Origin: Arion vulgaris
Taxonomy: Eukaryota; Mollusca; Gastropoda; Stylommatophora; Arionidae
Direction of reading: 5' to 3'
Assembly (NCBI GenBank): GCA_020796225.1
Contig: CM036765.1
Location: forward strand, 30,656,066-30,720,065
Length of the DNA stretch: 64,000 bases
The number at the start of each line of letters is the position of its first letter. Position 1 is the first letter of the stretch. A model generated the notes under the pieces. It was not told the origin of the DNA. It was given only the letters and a program-made list of their open reading frames with translations, and searched no databases. Shown one piece after another: positions 14,401 to 25,800 of this stretch. The position numbers were made by a program, and so were the translations under genes.

Positions 14401-14494
14401 ACTTCGAGGTATCAATCAATGTAAACTGATCCCCAGGTTCAAAAGACAAATACTTCGGTAATTTGCTATTATGTGCATATAGAGCGAGATACAT
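2448..14494 (-). CDS. NCKIPSD: NCKIPSD/SPIN90-like SH3 protein, 3' part missing
   Basis: SPIN90 (DIP/WISH) links SH3 signalling to actin by activating Arp2/3 and binding formins. Exons in transcript order: 14494-14324, 12118-11972, 11847-11738, 9900-8856, 7601-7394, 4512-4375, 3803-3639, 2534-2448. Later exons must lie left of base 1. Exon 1 encodes a complete SH3 domain beginning MYLALYAHNSKLP, with DQWFLAQN and GFVPFNYI. Exon 3 (IDGGMESIHMQATKAGGQYTHEQ) matches the helix after the SH3 in vertebrate NCKIPSD. Exon 4 is low-complexity with proline runs (PPPPMEYN, DLPPPPPPEV, DTLPPAPPD). Exons 5-8 begin the conserved C-terminal armadillo-like domain (KVTNLSHEESHWAIL; QQRGHYLRDDLDSIIDIITGL; MVEIIAKYYQM). 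All introns are GT-AG, and phases agree except inside exon 4, where the frame shifts. Exon 2 has no vertebrate counterpart I know of. A possible 3' splice site at 14508 suggests an upstream non-coding exon. Confidence 0.87.
3000..3180 (-). mobile_element. LINE 3' zinc-finger tail remnant
   Basis: On the minus strand this reads GTACGGTTAGTTGCTGGATG, then an E-I-R-A-P-M-H-M-S-like Cys/His tail. The stretch is nearly the same as plus-strand 29720-29790. It is a retroelement fragment inside NCKIPSD intron 7. The flanks (2738-2950, 3188-3420) hold open frames that I could not assign. Confidence 0.4.
4667..4822 (-). mobile_element. RNase H LINE (family R) 3' remnant
   Basis: It starts with GTTACTGAACCAATATCATAG and continues through CCTCCAGGCAGACCGAAAGG. 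This is a diverged copy of the antisense 3' end seen intact at 39248-39503 and 19948-20113. It lies in NCKIPSD intron 5. Confidence 0.5.
5165..5398 (+). mobile_element. SINE-X copy
   Basis: Starts at TGCCGGGGCTACAAGG, contains the core GGCATGCCGTAAGAGGCGAC, then GGAAGCTACCCTAGTAAATA and GGCATAATCGCTCTTAG. It ends in an AAGAAGAAGAA tail. Other copies: 7050-7315, 26735-26945, 32675-33570 (interrupted), 57093-57355 and 59440-59688. Confidence 0.7.
5399..5765 (+). mobile_element. LINE fragment, family M, with 3' end
   Basis: Decayed post-RT frame (CYRKILRTSWTEK) followed by GGACGACCAAGATGAAGG and a 3' end reading GACATGCTACTACTTGAATATT. The same stretch at 40960-41215 runs into a 33-bp tandem array whose unit is this 3' end. 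Confidence 0.65.
5775..6000 (+). mobile_element. SINE-A copy (tRNA-derived head)
   Basis: Begins GGGGTCTCTGTGACTATGGAG, with degraded box B at GTGGGTTTGTATCC. It continues with the family body CCCTAGGATTGCTGCTGAAGC and GAGCCATATGGGGAAACC. The tRNA-like head is too decayed to be a tRNA gene. Confidence 0.68.
6485..6740 (+). mobile_element. possible tRNA-like SINE, single copy here
   Basis: Contains CCAGGTAGCGGAGTGTGTACG and, further on, GCTTAGGTTCAAATCCCAG, which is close to the tRNA box B consensus. The spacing from any box A is long, and I found no second clear copy in the window, so this is tentative. Confidence 0.3.
7050..7315 (-). mobile_element. SINE-X copy
   Basis: Reverse-oriented copy: starts with the CTTCTTCTTTG tail, then AACGCTCCATATCTACCAC, AAAAGCGATTGTATGTTGTG, a diverged core ACTTCTTACGACATCC, and GTGCGCCTCAGCACCAAC at its head. 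It ends within 80 bp of NCKIPSD exon 5. Confidence 0.68.
7890..8325 (+). mobile_element. SINE-B copy with (TCAA)n tail
   Basis: Head GGCCTCTGTGGTGTAGAGGTTAG... and box-B-like CGGTTCGCTCC. The body includes GAGATCCCCGATCTCTGTAT, GAGAAGAGCAGGCTGAAAA and TTCTAAATTACATCAGG. It ends in ATCAATCAATCAATC. Further copies: 25295-25660, 27050-27215, 35865-36285 and 54917-55355. It fills the middle of NCKIPSD intron 4. Confidence 0.72.
8426..8830 (+). mobile_element. LINE C-terminal zinc-finger fragment (family T)
   Basis: One frame reads FRLRTVHCWLNHHMHRIK...CACQTKIQTPEHILQSCPSY, then LQSKLWGTLEELQLT. This is the Cys/His domain that follows RNase H in I/Jockey-like LINEs. It ends in a GAA-rich tail immediately before NCKIPSD exon 4, antisense to that gene. 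Related copies: 28247-28533 and 46095-46443. Confidence 0.7.
10264..10510 (+). mobile_element. SINE-A copy
   Basis: GTTGTCCTGTGGCTAAGCC head, degraded box B GTGGGTCTGAATG, body CTCCTAGGATTGTTGCCAAAG, then GAGCCATATGGGGTAAAACC and a tail ending AAGTCAATCCTTCGG. It lies in NCKIPSD intron 3. Confidence 0.72.
10640..11330 (+). mobile_element. LINE RNase H fragment (family W)
   Basis: Two overlapping frames together give a retroelement RNase H. The first carries TTSSMTMEVMAVTKSLEWL and LSDFMSMIQKIKTGY. The second carries FVPGHSGVKSNERAAALV, the conserved last motif (GHSGV..NE.A). A frameshift near 10870 separates them, and a degraded zinc-finger tail follows to about 11250. It is a different family from the RNase H copies at 32.8 and 39.5 kb. 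Confidence 0.68.
12640..13370 (-). mobile_element. LINE reverse-transcriptase C-terminal fragment
   Basis: The minus strand gives broken frames with VRPVIEYGLTAWATTSK, QFAKVSTKSDLINHH, and MDRDRQILQGECYKRLMNQP. This is the thumb/post-RT region of a Jockey-like non-LTR element. Several stops show decay. It lies in NCKIPSD intron 1, in the same orientation as the gene. Confidence 0.6.
13560..13985 (-). mobile_element. LINE 3' end remnant
   Basis: Minus-strand frames give GRMVCICCCPKHQGLHRLKI. In another phase this matches the REEWC.FVAAL..KG ending of the LINE at 52448-53233. The remainder to 13985 is low-quality open sequence with no other match I can see. Confidence 0.42.
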
Positions 14495-15137
14495 ATTGTG
14501 TAGGATACTGCAATGTCAATTATATTAAATTATGCTAAACCAACAGTTTCATGTTGCGTTGAACGCCTTCAACAGTAGTGGCTTTCAGACTAGCAGACAA
14601 GGGGAGATCACACGAACAAATTGAATGCCTTTATTCGTTCTATATTATTGATCGTCATTTTACCCACTTAATATTTCACAACTCGTTCTTTTATATTGTA
14701 TTTGTCTTAATCTAAAACTAGCTTTTGGTTAAACTGGGGACTTATTCGTCTTCATCAACTTTTGTTAATTAATTTAGAAACGAATATATAATAAAGTGAT
14801 GCTCTAGTGGTGCAAGAACTTCCCCCAACATAAATCCAAATTTGGGAGGCCATTGTAAAAATAAATAGCGCAAAATTTATATAAATTAAGTAGTATCCTA
14901 AATTTCTACAATATACTTTCTATTATAATTTTAATACTGAAAAAAACTATTATAAGATTTAGTTCACACGAAAAAGAAGATATAAAACATTTCTTTTATT
15001 GATTATATATATTTTTACAATGATACCTCCTGTAGAAAATAAATGCATTTTCCACGTTGATGCTTGTTGGCGGCTTATGTCCATCGATTCAAGACTTAGC
15101 AGACATTTACTCTCAATCTTTACATTGCTAAAAGAAA
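14495..15137. promoter_or_regulatory. head-to-head NCKIPSD/SARS1 intergenic promoter region
   Basis: Only 643 bp separate the two start codons, which point away from each other, so both 5' UTRs and core promoters must share this space. It is AT-rich. The last 130 bp before SARS1 are more mixed (GTTGGCGGCTTATGTCC near 15067). A possible 3' splice site TTGCAG just upstream of the NCKIPSD ATG would leave a 13-nt leader, so an extra 5' UTR exon may lie here. I see no clear TATA box, and the exact start sites cannot be placed by eye. Confidence 0.6.
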
Positions 15138-18100
15138 ATGGTGTTGGACCTCTCGCTTTTTAGAGTTGACAAGGGGGGAGACCCTGCTAAAATCAAGGAA
15201 AATCAATCCAAAAGATTCAAAGATGTTAAATTAGTTGATGCGGTTGTAGACAACGATATTGCCTGGCGGAAACGTAAGTCTAGTCAAAATAGACAGCAAT
15301 CTTTTTTTGGTCATTACTAAGATTATAGAAAATTGACATATATTTAAATGCCATCAGTCAAAAACATACATCACATTCGTGGACCATATTACCAGTTAAA
15401 TATCTTATTTATGGTGATATTGACACTTGAATATAGTGTGTCTCAACTTGATCTAAAAAAAACCCAATAACATACACTCGTACTGTTGACACGAGTCGTT
15501 GCTGTTCTAGGCACTTCTTATACGTTCAGTATTGTTCTTCTTCGCTTGTCTTTTCAATCTCCAGAAGCATAGTTCTTCTTTGCTTGTCTTCTCAATCTCT
15601 AGAAGCATAGTTCATCTTCTTTACTAAAATTACTGGTCTTCTAAATTTCCAGAATCATAACATGGTTCTTCTTTACTTGTCTTCTCAATCTCCAGAATCA
15701 AAGTTCTTCTTTACTTGTCTTCTCAATTTCTAGAAACATAGTTCTTTACTTGTCTTCTCAATCTCCAAAAGCTTAGTTCTTCTTGTCTTCTCAATCTCCA
15801 AAAGCTTAGTTCTTCTTGTCTTCTCAATCTCCAAAAGCTTAGTTCTTCTTTACTTGTGTTCTCAATCTCCAAAAGCTTAGTTCTTCTTTACTTGTGTTCT
15901 CAATCTCCAAAAGCTTAGTTCTTCTTTACTTGTCTTCTCAATCTCCAAAAGCTTAGTTCTTCTTGTCTTCTCAATCTCCAAAAGCTTAGTTCTTCTTGTG
16001 TTCTCAATCTCCAAAAGCTTAGTTCTTCTTGTCTTCTCAATCTCCAAAAGCTTAGTTCTTCTTTACTTGTCTTCTCAATCTCCAAAAGCTTAGTTCTTCT
16101 TTACTTGTCTTCTCAATCTCCAAAAGCTTAGTTCTTCTTTACTTGTCTTCTCAATCTCCAAAAGCTTAGTTCTTCTTTACTTGTCTTCAGTCAGTTTTAT
16201 ATGTTGCTTACAAATGTTACTCATGTTGAATTTCATATCATATCTTTGTTCAGAATGTATCTATAACTTTATTTCAGTGCGCTTCAGAGCTGATTCACTT
16301 AACAAACTGAAGAGTCTGTGCAGCAAAGAGATTGGTGATAAAATGAAAGTAAGTAATACTTAGTCAATTCACACAAACAAGTTTAGACTGAAATTCAGAT
16401 GTGCATGTCCCAAGAACAGAGTTGTAATGTATTCACAAACTACTTCTTCTTCTTGTCATACTGCTACCAGGTTGCATCCCAGTGCCATGGTTTTTTTTGT
16501 CTTGCGCTGTTCTGGTGGCTTGGATGATTGTTATTTTTGCTCATTGACAAGATTCTGCTATGCCATCTAACTATCTTTTTTGTGGTCTTCCTCTAACTTT
16601 ATTTCCTGATGTTCTGTTGTAGAAGATTCTGTATACTGTGGAGTTTGGATGCATTCATATCAAGTAGTCAAACCACTTCATTCTTTGTTTCTCAATGTAA
16701 TTCAAGCAAGGTTCTTTGCCAACTTTCTTTTGCTGATGTTGGTGTCACAAACTACATAGCTTACAAAGAGTAGTTAATTAAATAACATTAAAACAGTATG
16801 GAATGGAACTAATAGGAAAATAAAGATCAGAATAATAAGAGCATGCATATGCAGTGGCATCTATTGGGTGGTAAAACATGGACATTTAACAAGGCAGTGA
16901 AAGGCATATATGTGCTTTTGAATACATGTTACAGAATAGTCCTCTGTATACCATAAATGGAGAATAGAACAAATAGATTTATCCAGAAAGAACTCAAAAT
17001 CAAAGAAAGTGGGCTGATGCTACAGATAAAAATGAGAAAATTAAAGTATTTTGGACATATAAAAAGACACAGGGCTGGAGATCATCATCATGGAAGGAAG
17101 CATTCCTGCAAAGAGAAGAGGTATGTTATAGTTTCGACCCCTCTTGCGATTTATATATGAATAGATATGTTGTTATTTTACAGGTGGTATGGTAATAATG
17201 TCGTTGATGTAGCCGTTTCCATTCATCATCACCTTTCAACTCCCATCGGAGCACAGGTCTTCAACAAACTTCTTCCATCTCTTCCTCTCTCTTGCCATCC
17301 CTTCCAATTCTTTCCATGTTTTGCCTATCCTCTTCATATCCGCCTCCAGCTCTCTTCTCCAGGTCTGCCTAGGCCTTCCCTACTCCTCTTTCCCTGCGGG
17401 TTCCAAAACAATGCCTGTCTTGCGATGCTTCCGGTCGGTCTTCTCAATGTATGTCCTATCCATCGCCAGCGTCTCTTCCTGAGCTCTCTCTCCACTGGTA
17501 TCTGCTTTGTTCTCTCCCTGAGTTCCTCGTTTGTAATCTTATCATACCATCTCAATCCCTCTATCCTACGTAAACATCCATTTACGAAGGTCTGCAGTTT
17601 TCTGATAGTTTCCATTGTGGTCTTCCATGTTTTCGAGCCATAGAACAGCACTGACTTCACATTTGACTGGAAAATTCTCAGTTTAGCCGTTTCCATTCTC
17701 AGTTTAGCCGTTTCCATTAATCTATTATATTATCCTATCCATTGCATATTCCATGATTGTAGTGAGTCAGGTTTATTTATTCATTCCATTGTTGTACCAT
17801 CTTCCTTTCACCATAGATTCAGTTTTAATTTCCTTCTTCGGATCCTTCTTTATCTTTGGTTTATTTGACTGATTATTTGATGTTGTTGTGGGTAGATGCT
17901 TGATGATAAATCACACCAATGTAAAATGGTACAAACACCATATTTCAGTTCACATTCCTTTATTTTAGATGTTAAATTCAAGAGCACATCAAACCACGTC
18001 TTCTCAATGGTTGTGTTTATATTCGTCTCTCCTTGTCACTAACGTTGCTACAGTCACACAATTCTACACCAACTAGTTTCACTTTGTAAATGTCTCGTTC

Positions 18101-21100
18101 TAGTGTTGCTATCTGCTATTAACGTGCAGATTTGGTGCGCAAACACTACGGTCAACTAATTTCATATCTACCAACCTATCTAAACTACCTGTCTGGCCTG
18201 CTAGCTACCACCTGGGGTTGAGGGACTGGCTGCATACCTTCTACAGGTAGAGCACAGAGATGGTAGTTTCAGAATTTAACTGATGATTTGAGCAAGATGG
18301 CTTAGAAGCGGGACATCTGGCCTATGAGAGATATAAATTCAGAAGGACTGTTAGGGTGACAAAGTTCTGCTCAGGACAAGCAATTTGATGATGTGTTAAC
18401 TTGATTGATAAGAATGAACGGCGAGAACATTAGCAAACTATGTTGACAATGTACATCTTTTACCACAACAGATATGTTGATGTGGATAATATATATAATT
18501 TAAATACATTTTCTTGGTGTAAACATTTATTATTCTGGATTAAATTTTTGTCCCCAGAAAAAAGAACCGAAAGGGGATGATGACAATGTACCATCACAAA
18601 TATTGGACAACATAGATGACTTAACGCAGGAGAAACTGACAGTATGTTTGTTAATTTTCATTAGATCTTTCAGATTATATGTAAACAATTGTTAATTCAT
18701 ATTCTGTAAATGACCTGTATGGAGGCTACATCATTGTTTCAATCTTTTTTTTTAAATGCCCATATCTCCATTATTGTATTGTATTGCTATAGCAGCTAGT
18801 GCCTTCACTAAATTAACGAATATCTGGCAATCTCAAGACTTTAGTATATGCACAAAAGTTAAATTATTTAGGTCATGTGTGATTCCTGTACTGACCTACG
18901 GTTGTGAAAGTTGAAATCAACAAAGAAAATTGATAAGAAACTGGACAGCTTTGAGAATAAATGTCTACGAAAATTATTAAAAGTCAAATGGAGTGATTTC
19001 GTTTCTAACAACACAGTGAGAGATAGAACACACCAACAACCCATATCAAATATTATAAGGAAGCGACGGTGGAAATATTTAGGTCATGTGCTTAGATCAG
19101 ACGAAAAGAGACTAAATCGACAAGTCCTTATGTGGTCACCAGTTGGGAAAAGAAAACGTGGAAGACCAAAGACCACTCTTCGAAGAACCATCCAACAAGA
19201 AAGTAAACTATTGGGATGTAAAACCATGCAAGATCTGCAACTGCTAGCAAAGAACCGTATCACATGGAGATCTAAAACCTCTGCCCTATGTGCCGCCTTT
19301 GGCACGAAAGGAACAAACTAACTAACTAACTATATCTCCATCCTTCACTCTCTCTTGTCTATAGTCAACTTGCAAGCATTGCTCATTATTAGAAATTGAC
19401 TTTGGGAAATCTTGCCTAATTTTATATATATCCTTTTTCATCTTTACAGTCAATTGGCAAGTGTTTTACTGTGACAACTTCTGAGTTTTGGCTTTTCTCT
19501 CTTGTCTTTCAGCTCATCCCTAAGTCTCTTTTCAAAAGACTGGGCCCTTGCGCAATGTAGCTTTCCACACAACTCTGTCATCAGCTAGTTTTTCCCATGT
19601 GCTGGGACCGATTGAAAAGCTCTTCTTTGAGGCCTTGCAGACATCTTTATATCTGAGCAGTGGTCTGCCTTGCTGCCTCTTCCCCTCCAACAGTACACAG
19701 AACAATATTTGTTTTGGTATACTACAATTGTCCATTCTTCCTACATGCCCTAGCCATCTTATCTTTTACTGCTGTGCATGTCCATGATGGAAGGCAAGTT
19801 TGCACATTACAGTACTTCAGAGTTGTTTACCTTGTTGTACCACCTGATGTTCGTAATCTTGTGGATACATCGGAGGTGAAAAATGTTACTTCTCCTCTTG
19901 TGTCTCGAGTAGGCTGTCCATGTTTCTGAGCCATATAGTAAAAAGCTAATTGGTTATTGGTTACTAAACTGAGGTCATTGCATTCTTGTCAGACACATAG
20001 GTGCTTAATCTCCCCCAAAAGATATCGAAGAGTATGCATATTGATGGTTCCCGTGGCTCAGTGATTAAACACACTCCTCGCTCTGCCCCTCAGGCATCCA
20101 GCTCTACTTGTACAATGGGTAACTCTCTCTCTCTCTCGTTGCCTTTTACCCTGGTTGGGCATAGGCCCTCAACCAACTCATGCCAAGTCTTCCTATCTCT
20201 AGCTATCTCCTGCAGTTCCCTCCAGCTCTTCTTTATATTGTTGATCTCCGCCTCCAAATCTCATCTCCATGTATTTCTCGGCCTCCCCTTCTTTCGCTGT
20301 CCCTGTGGGTTCCAAGCAAGGACCCTTCTTGTTATATTCCCCTCTGGTTTTCGCAAAGTGTGTCCTATCCAGCGCCAGCATCTTTTTAACCTGTTCGTTC
20401 ACTGGAATCTGTCTTGTTCTCTCCATAAGTTCCTCATTTGTGACCCTATCATACCATCTTATTCCCTCTATTCTGCGCAGACACCAGTTGATGAAAATGG
20501 GTAACTCCAGACTGCCTAAATTGCTGGATCGATTCAACATATATTTTTGTGTCCTCATCCAACAGACAGTTGCAAAGAGACTTAAGAACATACCCCTTAT
20601 CCATCTTCAACTTCCCAACAATCGATGCTATTGATGCAAGCCTGTCTTATCATTACCGTAAACATCCGCATGCCCAGGACAGTATATCCACATAAGCCTC
20701 TGGAGGTTAGAAACGTCTATAGACAACATTCACTGATACTGAGCCCTGCCCTTCTGGATCTTGTGAAGTATCGACTGAGAGTCAGATACAACAACAGCCC
20801 CATTAAATGAAGTCTAATTTAAAAAAAAAAAAGATAATTACAATTTTATAGTGATATCCCATATTTATTTATTGATGTTCCATATTTATTTATTCATGTT
20901 ATGTTGGGTGTGTCCACAGACCCTGACAGTCACACAGATAAAACGGGTTAGTCAGGAAATTGATGAGCATATGAAAAACAATAATGTGAAGCTGTTGGAG
21001 CATGAGCAGGAGAGGAATGAAGCCCTGAAGGAGATTGGAAATCTGCTGCATGACTCTTGCATAGTCAGCAACAATGAGGTATTGAAAAGAAAAAGAACTA

Positions 21101-22779
21101 TATGATGTTTGTTATTAATTTATCTTAGTTCTGAAGGTTGCTATGGGGTAGTGGTTAAGACGTTTGCCTGTCGTTCTGTAGGTTGTGAGTTCGAATCTGG
21201 ACCAAATCACATGTGCAATATTTTCATGAGACCCTTAAGATTATTGCTGGAGCTACAGAGTTTGTGCTTTGTGCAACACTTTCTGCAGATGTCTGATCTC
21301 TACTGACAGGGGCAGAGCCATATGGGGAAACCCAGTGCTATGAAGTCAATCGTTCACCTTTTTTTTGTCTTAGTTCTTTAATTTAGAAGTTGTTTTGGAC
21401 CCCAATGAAATATGGGTTTTAATTCTGTTTTACATAGCGATATGAGATATCTCACTGAAAAAAAATCTCACTCCAACTGGAAATCAAATAGAGACTACTT
21501 GTCTCTGAAATAATTGCATTAACTACTCTGATATTGTGATGCTATCACACACTACTATATCAAAATATATAGATTATAATAATTTATTTGCTTTTTTTTA
21601 AAACTTGTTTCAGTAATGAAAATGTGCATAGTAAATATTTAGCAACATTATTCATGACATGACAACCAATTAACAGTGTTTCTAACATTTAGGATGAGAA
21701 TGGTATCGAGCGAACATTTGGTGATATAAAGACAAGGAAGAAATATTCTCATGTAGATCTGGTTGTGATGATAGATGGTGCTGACAATGACAAAGGGTCC
21801 ATAACTGCAGGAGGCAGAGGATATTACTTGAAGGTAATGGGTGAAAGGTTGTCTGAGTTTGTGGATCAAAAGTGAATCAAATGACTTCAAAGGTTGTTTT
21901 GCTCTTTCTGTTGAAGACAAACTGAGAGAGAGTGATATTGATTTTGTTTAATTCTTCTCAGTTAAGCCTGTGGCCGGTATCTATGAGAGAGATTCTGAAG
22001 GACTGTTAGAGTGGCAAAGTTATGCTCAGGACATGTTATTTGATGATGAAGTGCTTGTAAAATGATTAATACAAAATTTGGGTCCGTCTATCCAAATAAA
22101 TAGTTATTATGTCTTGACATTTAAAAAAGAAGTGTATGTTTTGTTTAAACTTTTGTGAAGGCAGTGCTAACCCAAAAATATAGCTTATTAGAATCTTGTT
22201 TCTCCTGTCTCCTTCTTGACACGGATGTGTTTTATAAGTACATTATATTGTTTTCTTACTCATGTTTCTTGAATTCTGATATATCTGTCAAGATTTTATG
22301 TTTTTATTTAGACACCCCCAGCTTTAACTGCAAAATTATTTTAAAAACATGTACTACATGAACTAATCTGTAACATTTTTTATCTAGGGTCCACTGGTCT
22401 TCATGGAACAAGCTTTAATTAATCTTGCAATGGCCATGTTGCATACCAAAGGCTACACACCTCTGTATACACCATTCTTCATGCGCAAGGAAGTAATGCA
22501 AGAAGTTGCACAGTTGTCACAGTTTGATGAAGAACTGTATAAGGTATGAATAGAATAGATTGTTGAGCACTGATAGGTTGAAATTAATATTTACTTTAAG
22601 AGAAATATAAAACATGTCAGGTTTTTAGTTGTGCGAGAGCTGTGTCTAATAGGACATTATTAGTTTGCCTAAAAGCTGTAGTTTGACTTTGCCAGTAACT
22701 AGTTTTTGGGTACTGAGTTAACCATGACGGTAATCTGGGCAAACCCATGAGTGCGCACTCTTCCCCAGCAGATGTCAAA

Positions 22780-22828
<49 letters not shown>

Positions 22829-25800
22829 AATGTGCATGTTACAAGTGAACTGTTATTTATTAGAAATTTGCAGAAGACTGGTACTCTGGAAGTTTGTTTG
22901 TAAATGTAATCTATGAAATGAAGCGAAGTATAAAGAAATCTAGGAGCTGTTTGAGACGATCAGACGTAGTTACTAAATCAGTTTAATACTTGAGAACCTA
23001 AACTTCAAGTACCACTGAAATCAGAGTAGGCACGCCTATATGGTGGTGAACACTAATGAAAAGGAAAGCAGGCCTTCATGCAAAAATCAGTCAGAAGCAC
23101 CATAACAGATGCCATGACTACACATGAGTTCATAGTGGGCGACTACAAGAAGTTGAAGTTATTAAATAAGAAGAAAATGTGCACGGATGTATCTATTTGA
23201 TGGTATCATAATACAAGTTTTCACTGTTTGCTTGTCGGATTTGTAGGTTGTTGGCAAAGCATCAGATAAAAAAGATGAGAGTGATCTCGATGAAAAGTAC
23301 TTAATTGCAACTTCAGAACAGCCAATTGCAGCATATCATCGGGATGAGTGGATTCCAACAGAAACTCTGCCTATCAGATACTGTGGCTACTCAACTTGCT
23401 TCAGGCAAGAAGCAGGATCACATGGACGTGACACAAGAGGAATCTTCCGAGTTCATCAGTTTGAGAAGGTAAGCTCCTCATGTTTCATATATGGTAAGAC
23501 AACCTATTGATCCACGTAATCAGCTTTAAAAAAAGTAAAGTCTCATCGCTATTGGTTTTTTCCTCCCTCATTAGGACTTATTATTATGAAATAATTTGCT
23601 TGTCCTTGATCATCAATCACAAAGTCATTTCCATCTCAATATTTTGGCACCTTCTATGTCACTATATACTATTAATCCATATGCATCTTCAGCAATTTAA
23701 CATGTATCATCTACCATGTAGATACTGAAGACTCAATAATGATTAAAAGAAACTATACCATTGACTCTAAACAGACCCATTGATGCTTATTCTCCTTCAG
23801 CAGGTTGCAAAATAAATACCATTATAGAATCCATGATTTGCTAGTTACACATATTATGTAGACATCCTCTCAGGTGACCTTTCCATATAATGAAGGTGAC
23901 ATACTACATGTCGAATAAAAACATTTAAAGGTGAAGGGTTGATTTAATTTAACTGGGTTTCTACATATGACTTGGTCCCTCTCTGCAGTCAATGCATGCC
24001 ACCTGCCGAACGTACTTAACAAACTCCATAGCTTCAACAACAATCCTAGGGATTTCTGGAACAAATTCACTTGTGAACTGGATGACACAATCCGGATTCA
24101 AACCCAGGAGTTTTCAAACACCAGACAAACAACATCGCTGTGGAGACCATCAATATAAAGTAACTATGTCATTTTGTACTAGGGGTTGGCACTTGATGTA
24201 TTTTCCCATAAACTTTTAAGCAAGGAGATTGCAGTGATTTTTGCAGGTAGGGAAAACAACAGACAAGAAAGAACAAGCTACACTAAAATACAAGTTTAAA
24301 TTGTGTGCTCACAGTTCTTTCTATATATCATAATTCACATAAATATGATTTTGTGGTCTCTCTCATTCTCATTAAACTTAGGATAGGCGAGCATATGTCA
24401 TTTCTCATATCTTTCTTGGCTTCACCTTTAAACTCCACAACTAACACAGAAATATCTTTTAGATCATTTGTATAATTGAGTATTGCTTGTCTCCCTCTGT
24501 TCCTTCAGATTGAGCAGTTCTGTATCACATCACCAGAAGACAATAAGTCATGGGAAATGTTTAATGAAATGATAAACAATGCTGAGGAGTTTAACAAAGC
24601 TCTGGCAATTCCATACAGAGTTGTGAACATTGTCTCAGGTAATGTCAATATTTCATGTACATTGATGTGTATTCTTCAATTAGTCCTTGTTCTATATGAA
24701 ATTCTCCTTAGGACTCTGTTTCTGATACCGGTTACTGCTCTCACTGCTTAGTTTAGTTCAGTCAAGTTAACAAGTATTGCGATTTCCATAGCATAATGAC
24801 TTTCTGAGTGGACCTCAGAGATAACAGAGGCGGGGAAAAAACACTTTATAAAGCGCACACAAACGCCAGTTCTATAAATCTCTCTTTATCCTAATGCTGT
24901 GAGGCAAAACAGGAATAGAAAAAAAAAGAAGAAATGACTTTTAAGATTTTAAAAGTCACTACTTTCATTTCATGTAAGTTTCATATATGTGTATATTTGT
25001 CATTTTTTCAGGGAGTTGAACAATGCTGCTTCTAAAAAGCTAGACCTGGAGGCATGGTTCCCAGGCTCAGGAGCTTTTAGGGAGTTGGTGTCATGCTCAA
25101 ATTGCTTGGACTATCAGTCACGACGACTTCGCATAAGATATGGCCAGACCAAAAAGATGGGACAAGAGGTTTGTTGCTTTCTTATACTGAGTAACTCTGT
25201 AATCAGATATCATCTTTTCAACAAGTTACGGGTTGAACTTCTGATGTGTGTGACTGACAAAATCACTTCTGAACATCTTTTACATACATGTATTGATTGA
25301 TTGGACCATCATAATTGCACCTCCGTAGCACCTGCGAGGGTCCCCAATGTAATTTAGAAGATGGTAAATGTTGTAGGAATTTTATTTTTTAAATCTTTCT
25401 AATGTATTTTGCCTGGGCAGCAGCTTTCCAGTCTGCTCTTCTCGATTTTAAAATATCGTGTTCGTTTACGTTCTCAACCTGGGCAAGTGACCTATGTTTT
25501 ATCATCCGTTTCCAATAGGACTAGGAACTCAATCTCACCTACACTGAGATCAGGGATCTTTGGAAAATATCCCTTGGCTCCACGAGGGAGTGAACCAAGT
25601 ACCTTTTGGAACAAGAAGCGAGCACCTAACCTATACGCAACAGAGATCCCATGTATGTATAAAGTACAAGTAGCAGAGAAGGTTGACATGGCCATTGTAA
25701 AATAAGCTCTTTGGAGATCTCGACAACTTCAGGTGGACCACTGCTTTCTTTGAAAATATTCAAGTTGACATCTGAGAGATTGAGCAGAAGAAGAAAAATG

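Noticed and set aside
20001..20634. Plus-strand ORFs of 121-167 residues rich in Leu/Ser/Pro
   Set aside because: Antisense shadows of the nested LINE fragments on the minus strand.
25409..25705. 98-residue plus-strand ORF in SARS1 intron 9
   Set aside because: It is the reverse strand of a SINE-B copy; the same frame can be seen in other SINE-B copies and is not protein-like.
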